A stretch of 64,000 nt of DNA, from assembly GCA_017432165.1 (NCBI GenBank), contig JAFRJS010000043.1:20543-84542 (forward strand). Reading direction: 5' to 3'. Source of the DNA: Clostridia bacterium (GTDB lineage: Bacteria; Bacillota; Clostridia; Oscillospirales; Acutalibacteraceae). The position numbers and the translations under genes are program-made. Below are positions 18,521-26,453 of this stretch, one piece after another. The notes below the pieces were generated by a model. It saw nothing but the letters and a program-made list of their open reading frames with translations. It was not told the origin of the DNA and did not search any database. Every line of letters begins with the position of its first letter. Position 1 is the first letter of the stretch.

Positions 18521-20209
18521 ATGTACAATCTTGAAAAAACAAAAAAGAATTTAAAAGAATTAATAAATAGTGCTTTTTCTAAAGCTGCAGAAAAAAACGG
18601 CATTTTAGATGTGGGCTCTCCTAAATTTGAAGTGGAAATACCCGCAAACAGAAGCCATGGGGATTTATCCACAAATATTGCTATGGTTTCGGCAAAAATT
18701 TTTAAGATGCCTCCCAGAAAAATTGCAGAGGAAATTTTGGAATTTTTAAAAAGCGATAACCAAAGCGTTTTTAAAAAAGTGGAAATTGCAGGGCCGGGAT
18801 TTATAAACTTTTTTCTTAAAGATAATTTCTTTTCCGATACTTTAAAAGAAATAAACGATTTTGGGGGAGGTTTCGGTAGCTCGGACTTTGGAAAAAACAA
18901 AAAAATAATGGTGGAATTCGTTTCCGCAAACCCAACGGGACCAATGCATATGGGTAACGCGCGGCTTGGAGCTTTGGGCGATTGTTTATCGTCAGTTCTT
19001 AAAAAAACAGGCTACGACGTTTACAAAGAATTTTACGTTAACGACGCAGGAAATCAAATTGAAAAATTCGGTCTCTCTTTAGATATAAGATACAGACAAA
19101 TTTGCAGTCCAAACGAAAACATAGAAATGCCCGAAGAATGCTACCAAGGGCAAGATATCACCGATTTAGCACAAGAATTTTATAATAATTTTGGCGATAG
19201 TTACACCGATAAAGATTTTAACATCAGAAAAACCGCACTTATAAATTTTGCACTCCCAAAAAACATCTCCCGCATGCAAAAAGACATGGAAAAATATAAA
19301 ATTATATACGATAACTGGTTTTACGAAAGCACACTTCACGAAAATGGCGACGTAATTAAGATTATTCAAAAATTAAAAGAAAATGGATATACATACGAAA
19401 AAGACGGCTCTGTTTGGTACAAAGCAACAAAGTTTGGCGCTGAAAAAGACGAGGTTTTAATACGAAAAAACGGCATTCCAACATATTTTGCAGCAGATAT
19501 AGCCTACCATTACAATAAATTTATAACTCGCGGGTTTGACACGTGCATAGATATCTGGGGTGCAGATCATCACGGACATGTTGAAAGAATGAAAGGTGCC
19601 ATGGAGGCACTGGGAATAAACAGAAATCGTCTGCATGTAATACTCGTTCAGCTGGTAAGACTACTTAAAAACGGCGAAATCGTACGTATGAGTAAAAGAA
19701 CCGGCAAAGCTATTCAGCTTTCTGATTTACTTGATGAAGTTGGCCCGGACTCTGCAAGATTTATTTTTAATAATCACGAGGCTTCCTCCGGAATGGATTT
19801 TGATTTAGACCTTGCTGTAAAACAAGACTCGCAAAATCCCGTTTACTATGTGCAGTACGCTCATGCAAGAATTTGTAGTATTTTTAGCAAGATTGCCGAA
19901 AATAATATAGATCTAAAAAATGCGGATTTATCTTTAATTACAGACGAAAACGAGAAAAAACTTATCTTCTTTATGGCGACTTACCCCGATGAATTAATAA
20001 AATCCGCCGAATCTTACGACCCAACGAAAATCACAAAATTTGCAATTGAACTTTCTACTCTTTTTCATAAATTTTATTCCTCGTGCAAAGTTATATCGGA
20101 AAATAAAGAGCTTTCAAAAGCCAGATTATACCTTTGCAATTGCGTGAAAATAATACTTAAAAACACGCTTGATTTAATGAAAGTAAACGCACCGAAATCG
20201 ATGAACTAA
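18521..20209 (+). CDS. argS: Arginyl-tRNA synthetase
   Basis: Class I synthetase charging tRNA-Arg. The N-terminal additional domain is followed by the HIGH-type motif PTGPMHMGNARLG near residue 135, the KMSKS-type region MSKRTGKAI near 385, and a helical anticodon domain ending DLMKVNAPKSM. About 562 aa from ATG 18521; an in-frame GTG at 18512 overlaps the ribosome site AAGGTGG. Last gene of the ddl run, followed by a terminator. Confidence 0.96.
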   Translation: MYNLEKTKKNLKELINSAFSKAAEKNGILDVGSPKFEVEIPANRSHGDLSTNIAMVSAKIFKMPPRKIAEEILEFLKSDNQSVFKKVEIAGPGFINFFLKDNFFSDTLKEINDFGGGFGSSDFGKNKKIMVEFVSANPTGPMHMGNARLGALGDCLSSVLKKTGYDVYKEFYVNDAGNQIEKFGLSLDIRYRQICSPNENIEMPEECYQGQDITDLAQEFYNNFGDSYTDKDFNIRKTALINFALPKNISRMQKDMEKYKIIYDNWFYESTLHENGDVIKIIQKLKENGYTYEKDGSVWYKATKFGAEKDEVLIRKNGIPTYFAADIAYHYNKFITRGFDTCIDIWGADHHGHVERMKGAMEALGINRNRLHVILVQLVRLLKNGEIVRMSKRTGKAIQLSDLLDEVGPDSARFIFNNHEASSGMDFDLDLAVKQDSQNPVYYVQYAHARICSIFSKIAENNIDLKNADLSLITDENEKKLIFFMATYPDELIKSAESYDPTKITKFAIELSTLFHKFYSSCKVISENKELSKARLYLCNCVKIILKNTLDLMKVNAPKSMN

Positions 20210-20221
20210 TTTATAAACAGC

Positions 20222-20256
20222 AAAAAAGCATCTAAAATAAATTTAGGTGCTTTTTA
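20222..20256. terminator. Bidirectional terminator after argS
   Basis: AAAAGCATCTAAA pairs with TTTAGGTGCTTTT around a short loop, with A- and T-runs either side, between convergent genes. Confidence 0.85.
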
Positions 20257-21790
20257 ATTTTTCTATATCTATTATTTTTGCATTCCAGCCTTTGTAAAAA
20301 TCAGGGTCGTGCGAAACCAAAATTATATTTCCTTCCCATTTTTTAAGAGCTTCTTTAAGAGCTTCTTTTGCTAAAACATCCAGGTGATTCGTAGGCTCAT
20401 CTAAAATCAAAAAATTACACGGCTTTAAAGTGAGCAAACATAGCTTAACCTTGGCTTGCTCCCCCCCGCTAAGAGAATTTACGGGCTGAGAAATATCTTT
20501 AGCTTTAATCCCGCACTGCGCCAAATGCATTCTTGCCTCTTTAACAGAAAGTTTTGGATATGCTTCCATTATTATTTGAAGAGGCGTATCTTCCCCATAT
20601 TCCCAATTTAAATCCTGCTCAAAGTATCCTATTTTTATATCCTCAAAAAACCAAGAATAGCCATTAATTGGCGGAATTTCTCCCACCAAGGTTTTTAAAA
20701 GTGTGGATTTTCCTATTCCGTTAAAACCTATTACAACTATTTTTTGACCGGTTAGAATTTCGTAGCTTAGCCTTGGGAGTAATTTTTTACCATTATAGCC
20801 AACTTCTAAATTTTTAATTGTAAGTGCTTTGCCAGAACCAATCGGACAATACGAAAAATTAAATTTTGGCTTTACTTCGTTTTTCGGTGGGGCCAGTTTT
20901 TCCATTTTATCGAGCTGTTTTTGGCGGCTTTTTGCTTGTTTGGCAGTAGAAGCTCTTACTTTGTTTTTGGCTATATATGTTTCCAGTTTGTTGATTTTTT
21001 CTTGCTGGGCTTTGTATTCACGCTCGTAGCTGATTTGATTTAATTTTTTGCTGCTTAAAAATTTAGAAAAATTCCCCGTGTACTTTTTGATATTTTCAAA
21101 TTCAATATTGCAAATGCAAGTTGTAATTTTATCCAAAAATTTATAATCGTGAGAAATAACCATAAAAGCGTTTTTGAAATTTTTTAAATAATCAGTTAGC
21201 CACTCAATATGGCTTTTATCAAGAAAATTGGTGGGCTCATCAAGCAGCAACACATCAGGATTTTCAAGAAGAAGCTTTGCAAGCATAACCTTTGCCCTTT
21301 GGCCGCCACTTAAATTTTTAAGTTTAGAATCCATTCCCAGTGCAGTAATTCCAAGGCCGTCGGAAACTTTTAAAACAGTGCTTTCTATTTCATAAAAACC
21401 TCTGTTTACCAAAACACTTTGATAATCCGAAGCTTTGTTCATGGTTTCTTCGCTGCTGTCCTCAACCATATTTTCATAAATTTTGTTTAGCTTGTTTTCG
21501 ATTTCATAAAGGTCGTTAAATGCCGTTTTTAAATACTCAAAAATCGTGATATCTTTATCTATCTTTACATGCTGATCCAAATACCCGATTTTTATTCCTT
21601 TTTGAATTCGCACCTCGCCTTTATCAGGAATTATTTCTCCGGCAATACTATTTAAAAGGGTCGTTTTTCCTGTTCCGTTATGCCCTACAATCCCCATATG
21701 TTCGCCCTTAAAAAGCTCAAAAGAGGCATTTTTATATAAAATTTTATCACCAAAAGAATGCGAAATATTTATCGCTTCAATAAGTCCCAT
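20243..21790 (-). CDS. ABC-F family ATPase
   Basis: Soluble protein with two ABC domains in one chain and no membrane segment, the ABC-F layout; members act on the ribosome as translation factors or antibiotic-protection proteins. Walker A motifs are GHNGTGKTT (near 37) and GFNGIGKST (near 360); signatures are LSGGQ and LSGGE; Walker B motifs are LLLDEPTNFLD and LILDEPTNHLD. The inter-domain linker is Lys-rich with KQAKSRQKQLDKMEK. 515 aa. It starts 7 bases after rdgB. Whether it gives resistance cannot be told from sequence alone. Confidence 0.92.
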   Translation of the reverse strand: MGLIEAINISHSFGDKILYKNASFELFKGEHMGIVGHNGTGKTTLLNSIAGEIIPDKGEVRIQKGIKIGYLDQHVKIDKDITIFEYLKTAFNDLYEIENKLNKIYENMVEDSSEETMNKASDYQSVLVNRGFYEIESTVLKVSDGLGITALGMDSKLKNLSGGQRAKVMLAKLLLENPDVLLLDEPTNFLDKSHIEWLTDYLKNFKNAFMVISHDYKFLDKITTCICNIEFENIKKYTGNFSKFLSSKKLNQISYEREYKAQQEKINKLETYIAKNKVRASTAKQAKSRQKQLDKMEKLAPPKNEVKPKFNFSYCPIGSGKALTIKNLEVGYNGKKLLPRLSYEILTGQKIVVIGFNGIGKSTLLKTLVGEIPPINGYSWFFEDIKIGYFEQDLNWEYGEDTPLQIIMEAYPKLSVKEARMHLAQCGIKAKDISQPVNSLSGGEQAKVKLCLLTLKPCNFLILDEPTNHLDVLAKEALKEALKKWEGNIILVSHDPDFYKGWNAKIIDIEKLKST

Positions 21791-21796
21791 TATTTT

Positions 21797-22399
21797 TTAC
21801 TCCTTAAATTCGTTTTTAAAAAAATCCATAAATTTTTTAAGCGCAATTGACCTGTGATTTATCTCTACTATTTCTTCGTCTGAAAGTTCCGCTAAGGTTT
21901 TGTCGTAACCGTCCATTTTAAAGCACGGACAATATCCAAAACCATTTTCTCCGCGAGGAGGATAAACAAATTCCCCGTTAATTTTACCTTCAAATACTTT
22001 TTCGTTAATTTTGCCGCTTTTTTCATATACAAACGCAACCGCAGTAGAAAAAGATATCCTTTTGCTACCGCCTTCCAAACATTTTGAAATTATTTCAAAA
22101 GATTTTTCATACCCGCCACACGCTTCTGCAAATCTAGCAGTTACCAATCCGGGAAATCCATTTAAAAAGTCAATATTTAGCCCGGAATCGTCCGCCAAAG
22201 TGGGCAGACCCGTTATTTTAAATGTATGCCGAGCTTTTATAAGCGCATTTTCGGCATAAGTTTTTCCGTTTTCAATCGGCGAATTAATATCAAAATCTTT
22301 CATTCCTTTTATATCTACGTTTATATCATTCTCAGAAAGAAAATTTTTTATCTGCATTATTTTCCCTTTATTTCCTGAAGCCACAACTATCATATTCAT
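21797..22399 (-). CDS. rdgB: dITP/XTP pyrophosphatase (RdgB/HAM1)
   Basis: Removes non-canonical purine nucleotides from the pool. The N-terminal VVASGNKGKIMQIK, the metal site LADDSGLNIDFLNGFPGLVTARFA, and FGYCPCF plus ELSDEEIVEINHRSIAL near the end are diagnostic. 200 aa. AAAGGA precedes ATG 22399. Same strand and transcript as the ABC-F gene. Confidence 0.94.
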   Translation of the reverse strand: MNMIVVASGNKGKIMQIKNFLSENDINVDIKGMKDFDINSPIENGKTYAENALIKARHTFKITGLPTLADDSGLNIDFLNGFPGLVTARFAEACGGYEKSFEIISKCLEGGSKRISFSTAVAFVYEKSGKINEKVFEGKINGEFVYPPRGENGFGYCPCFKMDGYDKTLAELSDEEIVEINHRSIALKKFMDFFKNEFKE

Positions 22400-22433
22400 A
22401 AAATTTTTCCTTTATTTTTTTGTTTTTTAAAAT

Positions 22434-22461
22434 AAAAAAGCTACTTGAAATTTCAAGTAGC
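22434..22461 (-). terminator. Terminator of the initiator tRNA
   Basis: Perfect 22-base palindrome (GCTACTTGAAA and its reverse complement) followed on the minus strand by six T. Confidence 0.9.
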
Positions 22462-22469
22462 CACTATTT

Positions 22470-22546
<77 letters not shown>

Positions 22547-22567
22547 ATATTATTTACTTCCAAAATT

Positions 22568-22596
22568 ATTTTACTATATATTTTTATATTTGTCAA
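22568..22596 (-). promoter_or_regulatory. Promoter of the initiator tRNA
   Basis: Minus strand TTGACA (22591-22596), 17 bases, TAAAAT (22568-22573), 22 bases before the tRNA. Confidence 0.8.
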
Positions 22597-22689
22597 CATA
22601 AAAATATGATAATTTTTTTATTTAATTTACTACACATAAAACTCTAGTATCATTTTAAAAATATGGTATAATAAATTTCGTTAATTTAA

Positions 22690-22728
22690 ATTTATTTCAA
22701 ACTATAAATTAACCGGTTTGAAATAAAT
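22690..22728. repeat. Perfect 13-base inverted repeat in a long intergenic region
   Basis: ATTTATTTCAAAC (22690-22702) and its exact reverse complement (22716-22728) are separated by 13 bases. It lies in the 420-base gap 22597-23016, about 290 bases before the response regulator, where I see no gene. It could be an operator or a hairpin without a T-run; function unknown. Confidence 0.6.
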
Positions 22729-23016
22729 CAATTCTTAAAATAGAAGAAATTACATAATATTTTTACAATTGATTTTGCATAGTAATATGTTTTTCTATTA
22801 TCTTATTGTATAATTTGTTGCCAAATTTGCAATTTCAATTCAAAAAATCAATAAAAGTATTTGTTATTTTTTTCTATTTGGTTTAAAATAGGTATAGATT
22901 AAAAACAGTTATGCCAACATTAAGTAAATATTTTTTATCACTGAGGTGTGTATCTGTGAATTAATTTATACTTATAAATTATTTAATTTATTTTTTATTA
23001 AGGAGTGTTTTATATC

Positions 23017-23739
23017 GTGGAAAAAACAGAATCCGGTCTCATTTACATTGTAGATGACGAACCAAACATCAGAAAACTTGCTTCTTTGGCACTTAAGGAG
23101 CACGGGTTTGAAACCCAAGAATTTGCAGGAGGAGATGAACTTCTTAAAGCTGTTCAACGCAGATTACCAGACGTAATTATTTTAGACTGGGTTATGCCTG
23201 CACCGGACGGACTAAGCGTTTGCGGAAGACTTAAACTCGGAAAAGAAACAAGAACTATACCGATAATACTCTTAACAGCAAGAAATGACGAGGTTGACTG
23301 CGTACTTGGCCTTGAAATGGGTGCCGACGACTATGTAACAAAGCCATTTAGCTTAAAAGAACTCTGCGCCAGAGTAAAAGCTTTAATTCGCAGAAAAGAA
23401 TATTCAAACATCACAAACCCAAGCAACGAAATTATCACTTGCGGTGAAATTACAGTAAATCTTGCCAGAAGAACTGTTTCTAAAAACGGCAAGCCGATTG
23501 ATTTAACCATGAAAGAATTTGACCTTTTAACATCTCTTATGCTCAGCAAAGGCAGAGTTTTAAACAGAGACCAGCTCATGGAAAAAGTTTGGGACGTGGA
23601 ATTCTGCGGCGATGCCAGAACAGTTGACGTTCATATAAGATATTTACGTCAAAAAATTGAAGACGAATCCGAAAACCCAAAATATATTTTAACTGTAAGA
23701 GGTGTGGGATACAGATTCGCTTCGGAAGATGAGCTTTAA
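23017..23739 (+). CDS. OmpR-family response regulator
   Basis: Receiver domain (about 1-120) with the acidic pocket VDDEP, phospho-Asp in VIILDWVMP, Thr in LLTARND and Lys in VTKPFS, then a winged-helix DNA-binding domain ending VDVHIRYLRQKIEDE and VRGVGYRF. About 240 aa from GTG 23017; an earlier GTG at 23005 overlaps the AAGGAG site. Next to a cognate-looking histidine kinase. The regulon is unknown. Confidence 0.9.
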   Translation: MEKTESGLIYIVDDEPNIRKLASLALKEHGFETQEFAGGDELLKAVQRRLPDVIILDWVMPAPDGLSVCGRLKLGKETRTIPIILLTARNDEVDCVLGLEMGADDYVTKPFSLKELCARVKALIRRKEYSNITNPSNEIITCGEITVNLARRTVSKNGKPIDLTMKEFDLLTSLMLSKGRVLNRDQLMEKVWDVEFCGDARTVDVHIRYLRQKIEDESENPKYILTVRGVGYRFASEDEL

Positions 23740-23800
23740 TATCAATTTCAAATAAAAGAGGTGAACTCGGCAAGGCATTTTTACGGCTTTGCAAGCTAAT

Positions 23801-24508
23801 ATGCAAATTAATATGAATGATAATATAAACGAAAAAAGCAATATAAGGGAAATCGTTCATGATTTAAAACTACCCATAACTTCTATTATGGGGTTTACGG
23901 AACTGCTTAAAAAAGGCTCTTATGACGAAAAAAGCAAAGATGAATTTTTTGATATAATAACTTCGGAATCTCAAAGGCTTTTAAAACTCATAGACGAAAT
24001 TTTAAAGCACCCCGAAATTAACGAAGAAGAAAACCAAAACAAATGCAACATAACCATTCAAGTTAATAAATATGCCAAAGCTATGTCACCTCTTGCGTCA
24101 AAGAAAAATATAGACATTTCTTTAAATATTAACTCCAACAATATTTATGTTTCCATTCCGGAAAATAAAATCTCCAGAATACTTACAAACATAATTGAAA
24201 ACGCAATTAAGTACAATAAAGAAAGAGGAAAAATCTTTATTGATGTAACTGAAAATGAAGACAGGGTTAATATTATAATCAAAGACACCGGAATCGGCAT
24301 TGCACAGCACGAACTGGACAAAATCTTTCTTAAAAATTACCGTTCGGAAGCTTGCAAAGAATTAAACATTTCGGGTTCCGGGCTTGGACTTTCAATTGCA
24401 AAAAAATTTGCCGAAGATTACGGCGGAACAATAAAAGTTACCAGCAAATTAGGGCTGGGGACGGAGTTCATCGTTTCTTTTCCAAAAATGAAAATGGACG
24501 AAAAATAG
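23801..24508 (+). CDS. Soluble sensor histidine kinase
   Basis: Minimal kinase: the dimerisation/phosphoacceptor box IVHDLKLPITSIMGF begins near residue 20, followed by the ATPase domain with N-box ENAIKYN, DTGIGIA and GSGLGLSIAKKFA. There is no membrane helix and no sensory domain, so it must sense a cytosolic signal or work through a partner. The start is unclear: ATG 23801 lacks a good ribosome site, and the frame could begin at TTG 23789 or ATG 23813. A 12-codon GTG frame (23761-23799) ends just before it and could couple translation. Confidence 0.85.
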   Translation: MQINMNDNINEKSNIREIVHDLKLPITSIMGFTELLKKGSYDEKSKDEFFDIITSESQRLLKLIDEILKHPEINEEENQNKCNITIQVNKYAKAMSPLASKKNIDISLNINSNNIYVSIPENKISRILTNIIENAIKYNKERGKIFIDVTENEDRVNIIIKDTGIGIAQHELDKIFLKNYRSEACKELNISGSGLGLSIAKKFAEDYGGTIKVTSKLGLGTEFIVSFPKMKMDEK

Positions 24509-24533
24509 CTTGATAATCAAAGGGAGGATTAAG

Positions 24534-24566
24534 TGGTTAAATAATATTATTTAACCATGTTTTTTT
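24534..24566 (+). terminator. 24-base perfect palindrome plus T-run directly before a start codon
   Basis: TGGTTAAATAAT followed by its reverse complement (24534-24557), then TG and seven T, is a typical intrinsic terminator for the regulator/kinase pair. The ATG of the next gene begins at 24567 with no room for a ribosome site. A GGGAGG stands upstream of the hairpin. It may act as an attenuator. Confidence 0.75.
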
Positions 24567-25238
24567 ATGGATAAAAAATTAAACTATTCTAATTTTTTGG
24601 ATTTGTCTCAAAGCATTTCCAAAGATATTTTTAAAAATTGTGAATTCCCGTGGGAAGCAATCCCGCTAATAAAAGAATTCGTAATAAATTTGGGAAAATC
24701 ACTGCCAAAAGAAAATTTTGAAGAAATAAAAGAAAATGTGTGGGTATCTAAAAACAACGTAAAAATTTACCCCTCGGCGCACATAGATGGTCCGGCAATA
24801 ATAGACGAAAACGCAGAAATACGCCACTGCGCTTTTATAAGAGGGAGTGTAATTATCGGGAAAAACTGCGTTGTGGGGAATTCCACGGAATTAAAAAACG
24901 TTATTTTATTTAATAATGTTCAGGTTCCGCATTTTAATTACGTTGGCGATTCGATTTTAGGTTATAAATCGCACCTTGGCGCGGGAGCCATTACCTCTAA
25001 CGTAAAATCAGACCGCTCTTTGGTAACAATTAAGCATGGAGGCGCTAAAATAGAAACAAATTTAAAAAAATTTGGTGCAATTCTTGGAGATTACGTTGAG
25101 GTAGGCTGCAATGCGGTGCTTAATCCCGGAACTATAATCGGCAGAAATTCATCTGTCTACCCTACAACGATGATAAGAGGCATTATAGAAGAAAACACCA
25201 TAGTTAAAAACACCGGCGAAAAAGTGAAAAAAATATAA
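24567..25238 (+). CDS. Left-handed beta-helix protein (GlmU C-terminal-like)
   Basis: Hexapeptide-repeat protein: after about 55 helical residues, isoleucine-rich hexads (SAHIDGPAIIDENAEI, VIIGKNCVVGN, and so on) run to the end, including NYVGDSILGYKSHLGAGA, very like the acyltransferase domain of GlmU. It lacks the N-terminal nucleotidyltransferase domain of GlmU, so it could be an acetyltransferase or a sugar-nucleotide-related protein of unknown substrate. 223 aa. Its ATG abuts a terminator-like palindrome and has no normal ribosome site. Confidence 0.82.
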   Translation: MDKKLNYSNFLDLSQSISKDIFKNCEFPWEAIPLIKEFVINLGKSLPKENFEEIKENVWVSKNNVKIYPSAHIDGPAIIDENAEIRHCAFIRGSVIIGKNCVVGNSTELKNVILFNNVQVPHFNYVGDSILGYKSHLGAGAITSNVKSDRSLVTIKHGGAKIETNLKKFGAILGDYVEVGCNAVLNPGTIIGRNSSVYPTTMIRGIIEENTIVKNTGEKVKKI

Positions 25239-25246
25239 AAAAATCA

Positions 25247-25275
25247 CGGCAAGGATTTTTTCCTTGCCGGTTTTT
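25247..25275. terminator. Bidirectional terminator
   Basis: CGGCAAGGA and TCCTTGCCG form a perfect 9-bp stem, with T-runs on both strands; it lies between convergent genes. Confidence 0.85.
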
Positions 25276-25332
25276 AAAATTAAATAATAAACTATTTTGA
25301 CCTTTGTTTTTTAGTACATGCTTTATTTATGA

Positions 25333-25530
25333 TTATGACTTATTCTTATTAAAACCATCATAAATACCTTTTCCAAATATGCTTAAAAATACAAGGCCAC
25401 CAAAAACACCAGCTACCTCTACTATTCTCCATGTTACTTTAGCAACTTTTTTAACGACTTCACCTGCAGTCACTCCACCGGAAATAGCTTCAAGCTCTTC
25501 ATTTGATAATGCTTGAATGTTTGCGTTCAT
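25333..25530 (-). CDS. Small peptide with double-glycine (bacteriocin-type) leader
   Basis: 65 aa. The N-terminus MNANIQALSNEELEAISGG matches the class II bacteriocin/peptide-pheromone leader consensus LSxxELxxIxGG, cut after GG by C39-peptidase ABC exporters. The predicted 46-residue product has no Cys. It has an amphipathic basic helix (GEVVKKVAKVTWRIVEV), a hydrophobic segment with closely spaced glycines (FGGLVFLSIFGKG) and a GxxxG (GIYDG), features of class IIb-like membrane-active peptides. It has AAAGGAG and an ideal promoter. No exporter or immunity gene is adjacent. The leader is clear; antimicrobial activity is inferred. Confidence 0.8.
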   Translation of the reverse strand: MNANIQALSNEELEAISGGVTAGEVVKKVAKVTWRIVEVAGVFGGLVFLSIFGKGIYDGFNKNKS

Positions 25531-25564
25531 TATATAAACACTCCTTTCTTTGTATTGTAACTTA

Positions 25565-25593
25565 ATTATAACATACTAGAAATTTTTTGTCAA
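25565..25593 (-). promoter_or_regulatory. Consensus promoter of the double-glycine peptide
   Basis: Minus strand TTGACA (25588-25593), 17 bases, TATAAT (25565-25570): both boxes are perfect, with a TG before the -10. Confidence 0.85.
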
Positions 25594-25604
25594 CACCTTT
25601 TATA

Positions 25605-26453
25605 TTATTTTTTTACACCAATTAAAACTCTTGTTATTTCATTTATATCTTTGAAGCTTTTTATTTTCTCCATGCCATGCATTTTCATTATTTTCTTTAC
25701 GTCTTCAACCTGACCCGCACCTATTTCAAAAGCCATTATCCCGCCGCGTTTTAATTTAGAAATCCAAAATTTGCATATTTTTTTATAAAAATCAAGCCCA
25801 TCTTCCCCACCGCTAAGCGCTAAGATTGGCTCTTTTTTTACTTCCTCTGCCAAACTTTCAATTTCCGAATTTTTTACATACGGCGGATTAGAAACCACTG
25901 CATCTAAACTTTCGTCATCAAATTTTTTGTAAACTTCAAAAACATCGGCGTTAATAGGCAAAACGCCGCTTTTGTTAATTTTGATATTCTCTTTTAAATA
26001 CTCAAAAGCTTTTTTAGAAATCTCTACCGCGTAAATTTTTGGGCTATTATTTAGTTTTTTATCAAGCGAAATTGCAACACACCCGCTACCGCTGCATAAA
26101 TCAGCAATACACAAGCTATTTTTTTTACTTAAAATCTTAGTGCTTTCTTCCACAAGCACAGACGTATCTTCCCTTGGAATCAGAACACCTTCGCCAACTT
26201 TAAATTTCAGGCCCATAAATTCCCAAAACCCTAAAATATACTGCAGGGGTATGTTTTTTTCTCTTTTAGAAATTATTTCTTTTACCTTTTCGTATGCTCC
26301 GTTTTCTATAGTTTCCACGCCGTTTATCAAAAGAGAAACCCTATTCATTTTAAAGTAATGTTCAAATATAATGCCGGCCTCCGTACGGAAGTCAGCTTTT
26401 TTGATTTTCTTTAAATTTTCTTTTGTAAATTCATAAAGTTCATGCCATGTCAT
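25605..26453 (-). CDS. prmC: Peptide chain release factor N5-glutamine methyltransferase
   Basis: Methylates the GGQ glutamine of release factors. The SAM site IADLCSGSGCVAISL near residue 117 and the catalytic NPPYVKN near 190 are diagnostic, and the helical N-terminal domain is present. 282 aa. Its start overlaps the end of the histidine-kinase gene by 14 bases, so it is the last gene of a lipoprotein-regulator-kinase-prmC operon. Confidence 0.93.
   Translation of the reverse strand: MTWHELYEFTKENLKKIKKADFRTEAGIIFEHYFKMNRVSLLINGVETIENGAYEKVKEIISKREKNIPLQYILGFWEFMGLKFKVGEGVLIPREDTSVLVEESTKILSKKNSLCIADLCSGSGCVAISLDKKLNNSPKIYAVEISKKAFEYLKENIKINKSGVLPINADVFEVYKKFDDESLDAVVSNPPYVKNSEIESLAEEVKKEPILALSGGEDGLDFYKKICKFWISKLKRGGIMAFEIGAGQVEDVKKIMKMHGMEKIKSFKDINEITRVLIGVKK

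Noticed and set aside
20243..21790. Calling the ABC-F protein an antibiotic resistance gene
   Set aside because: The motifs define the family, but nothing in the sequence separates resistance members from housekeeping translation factors.
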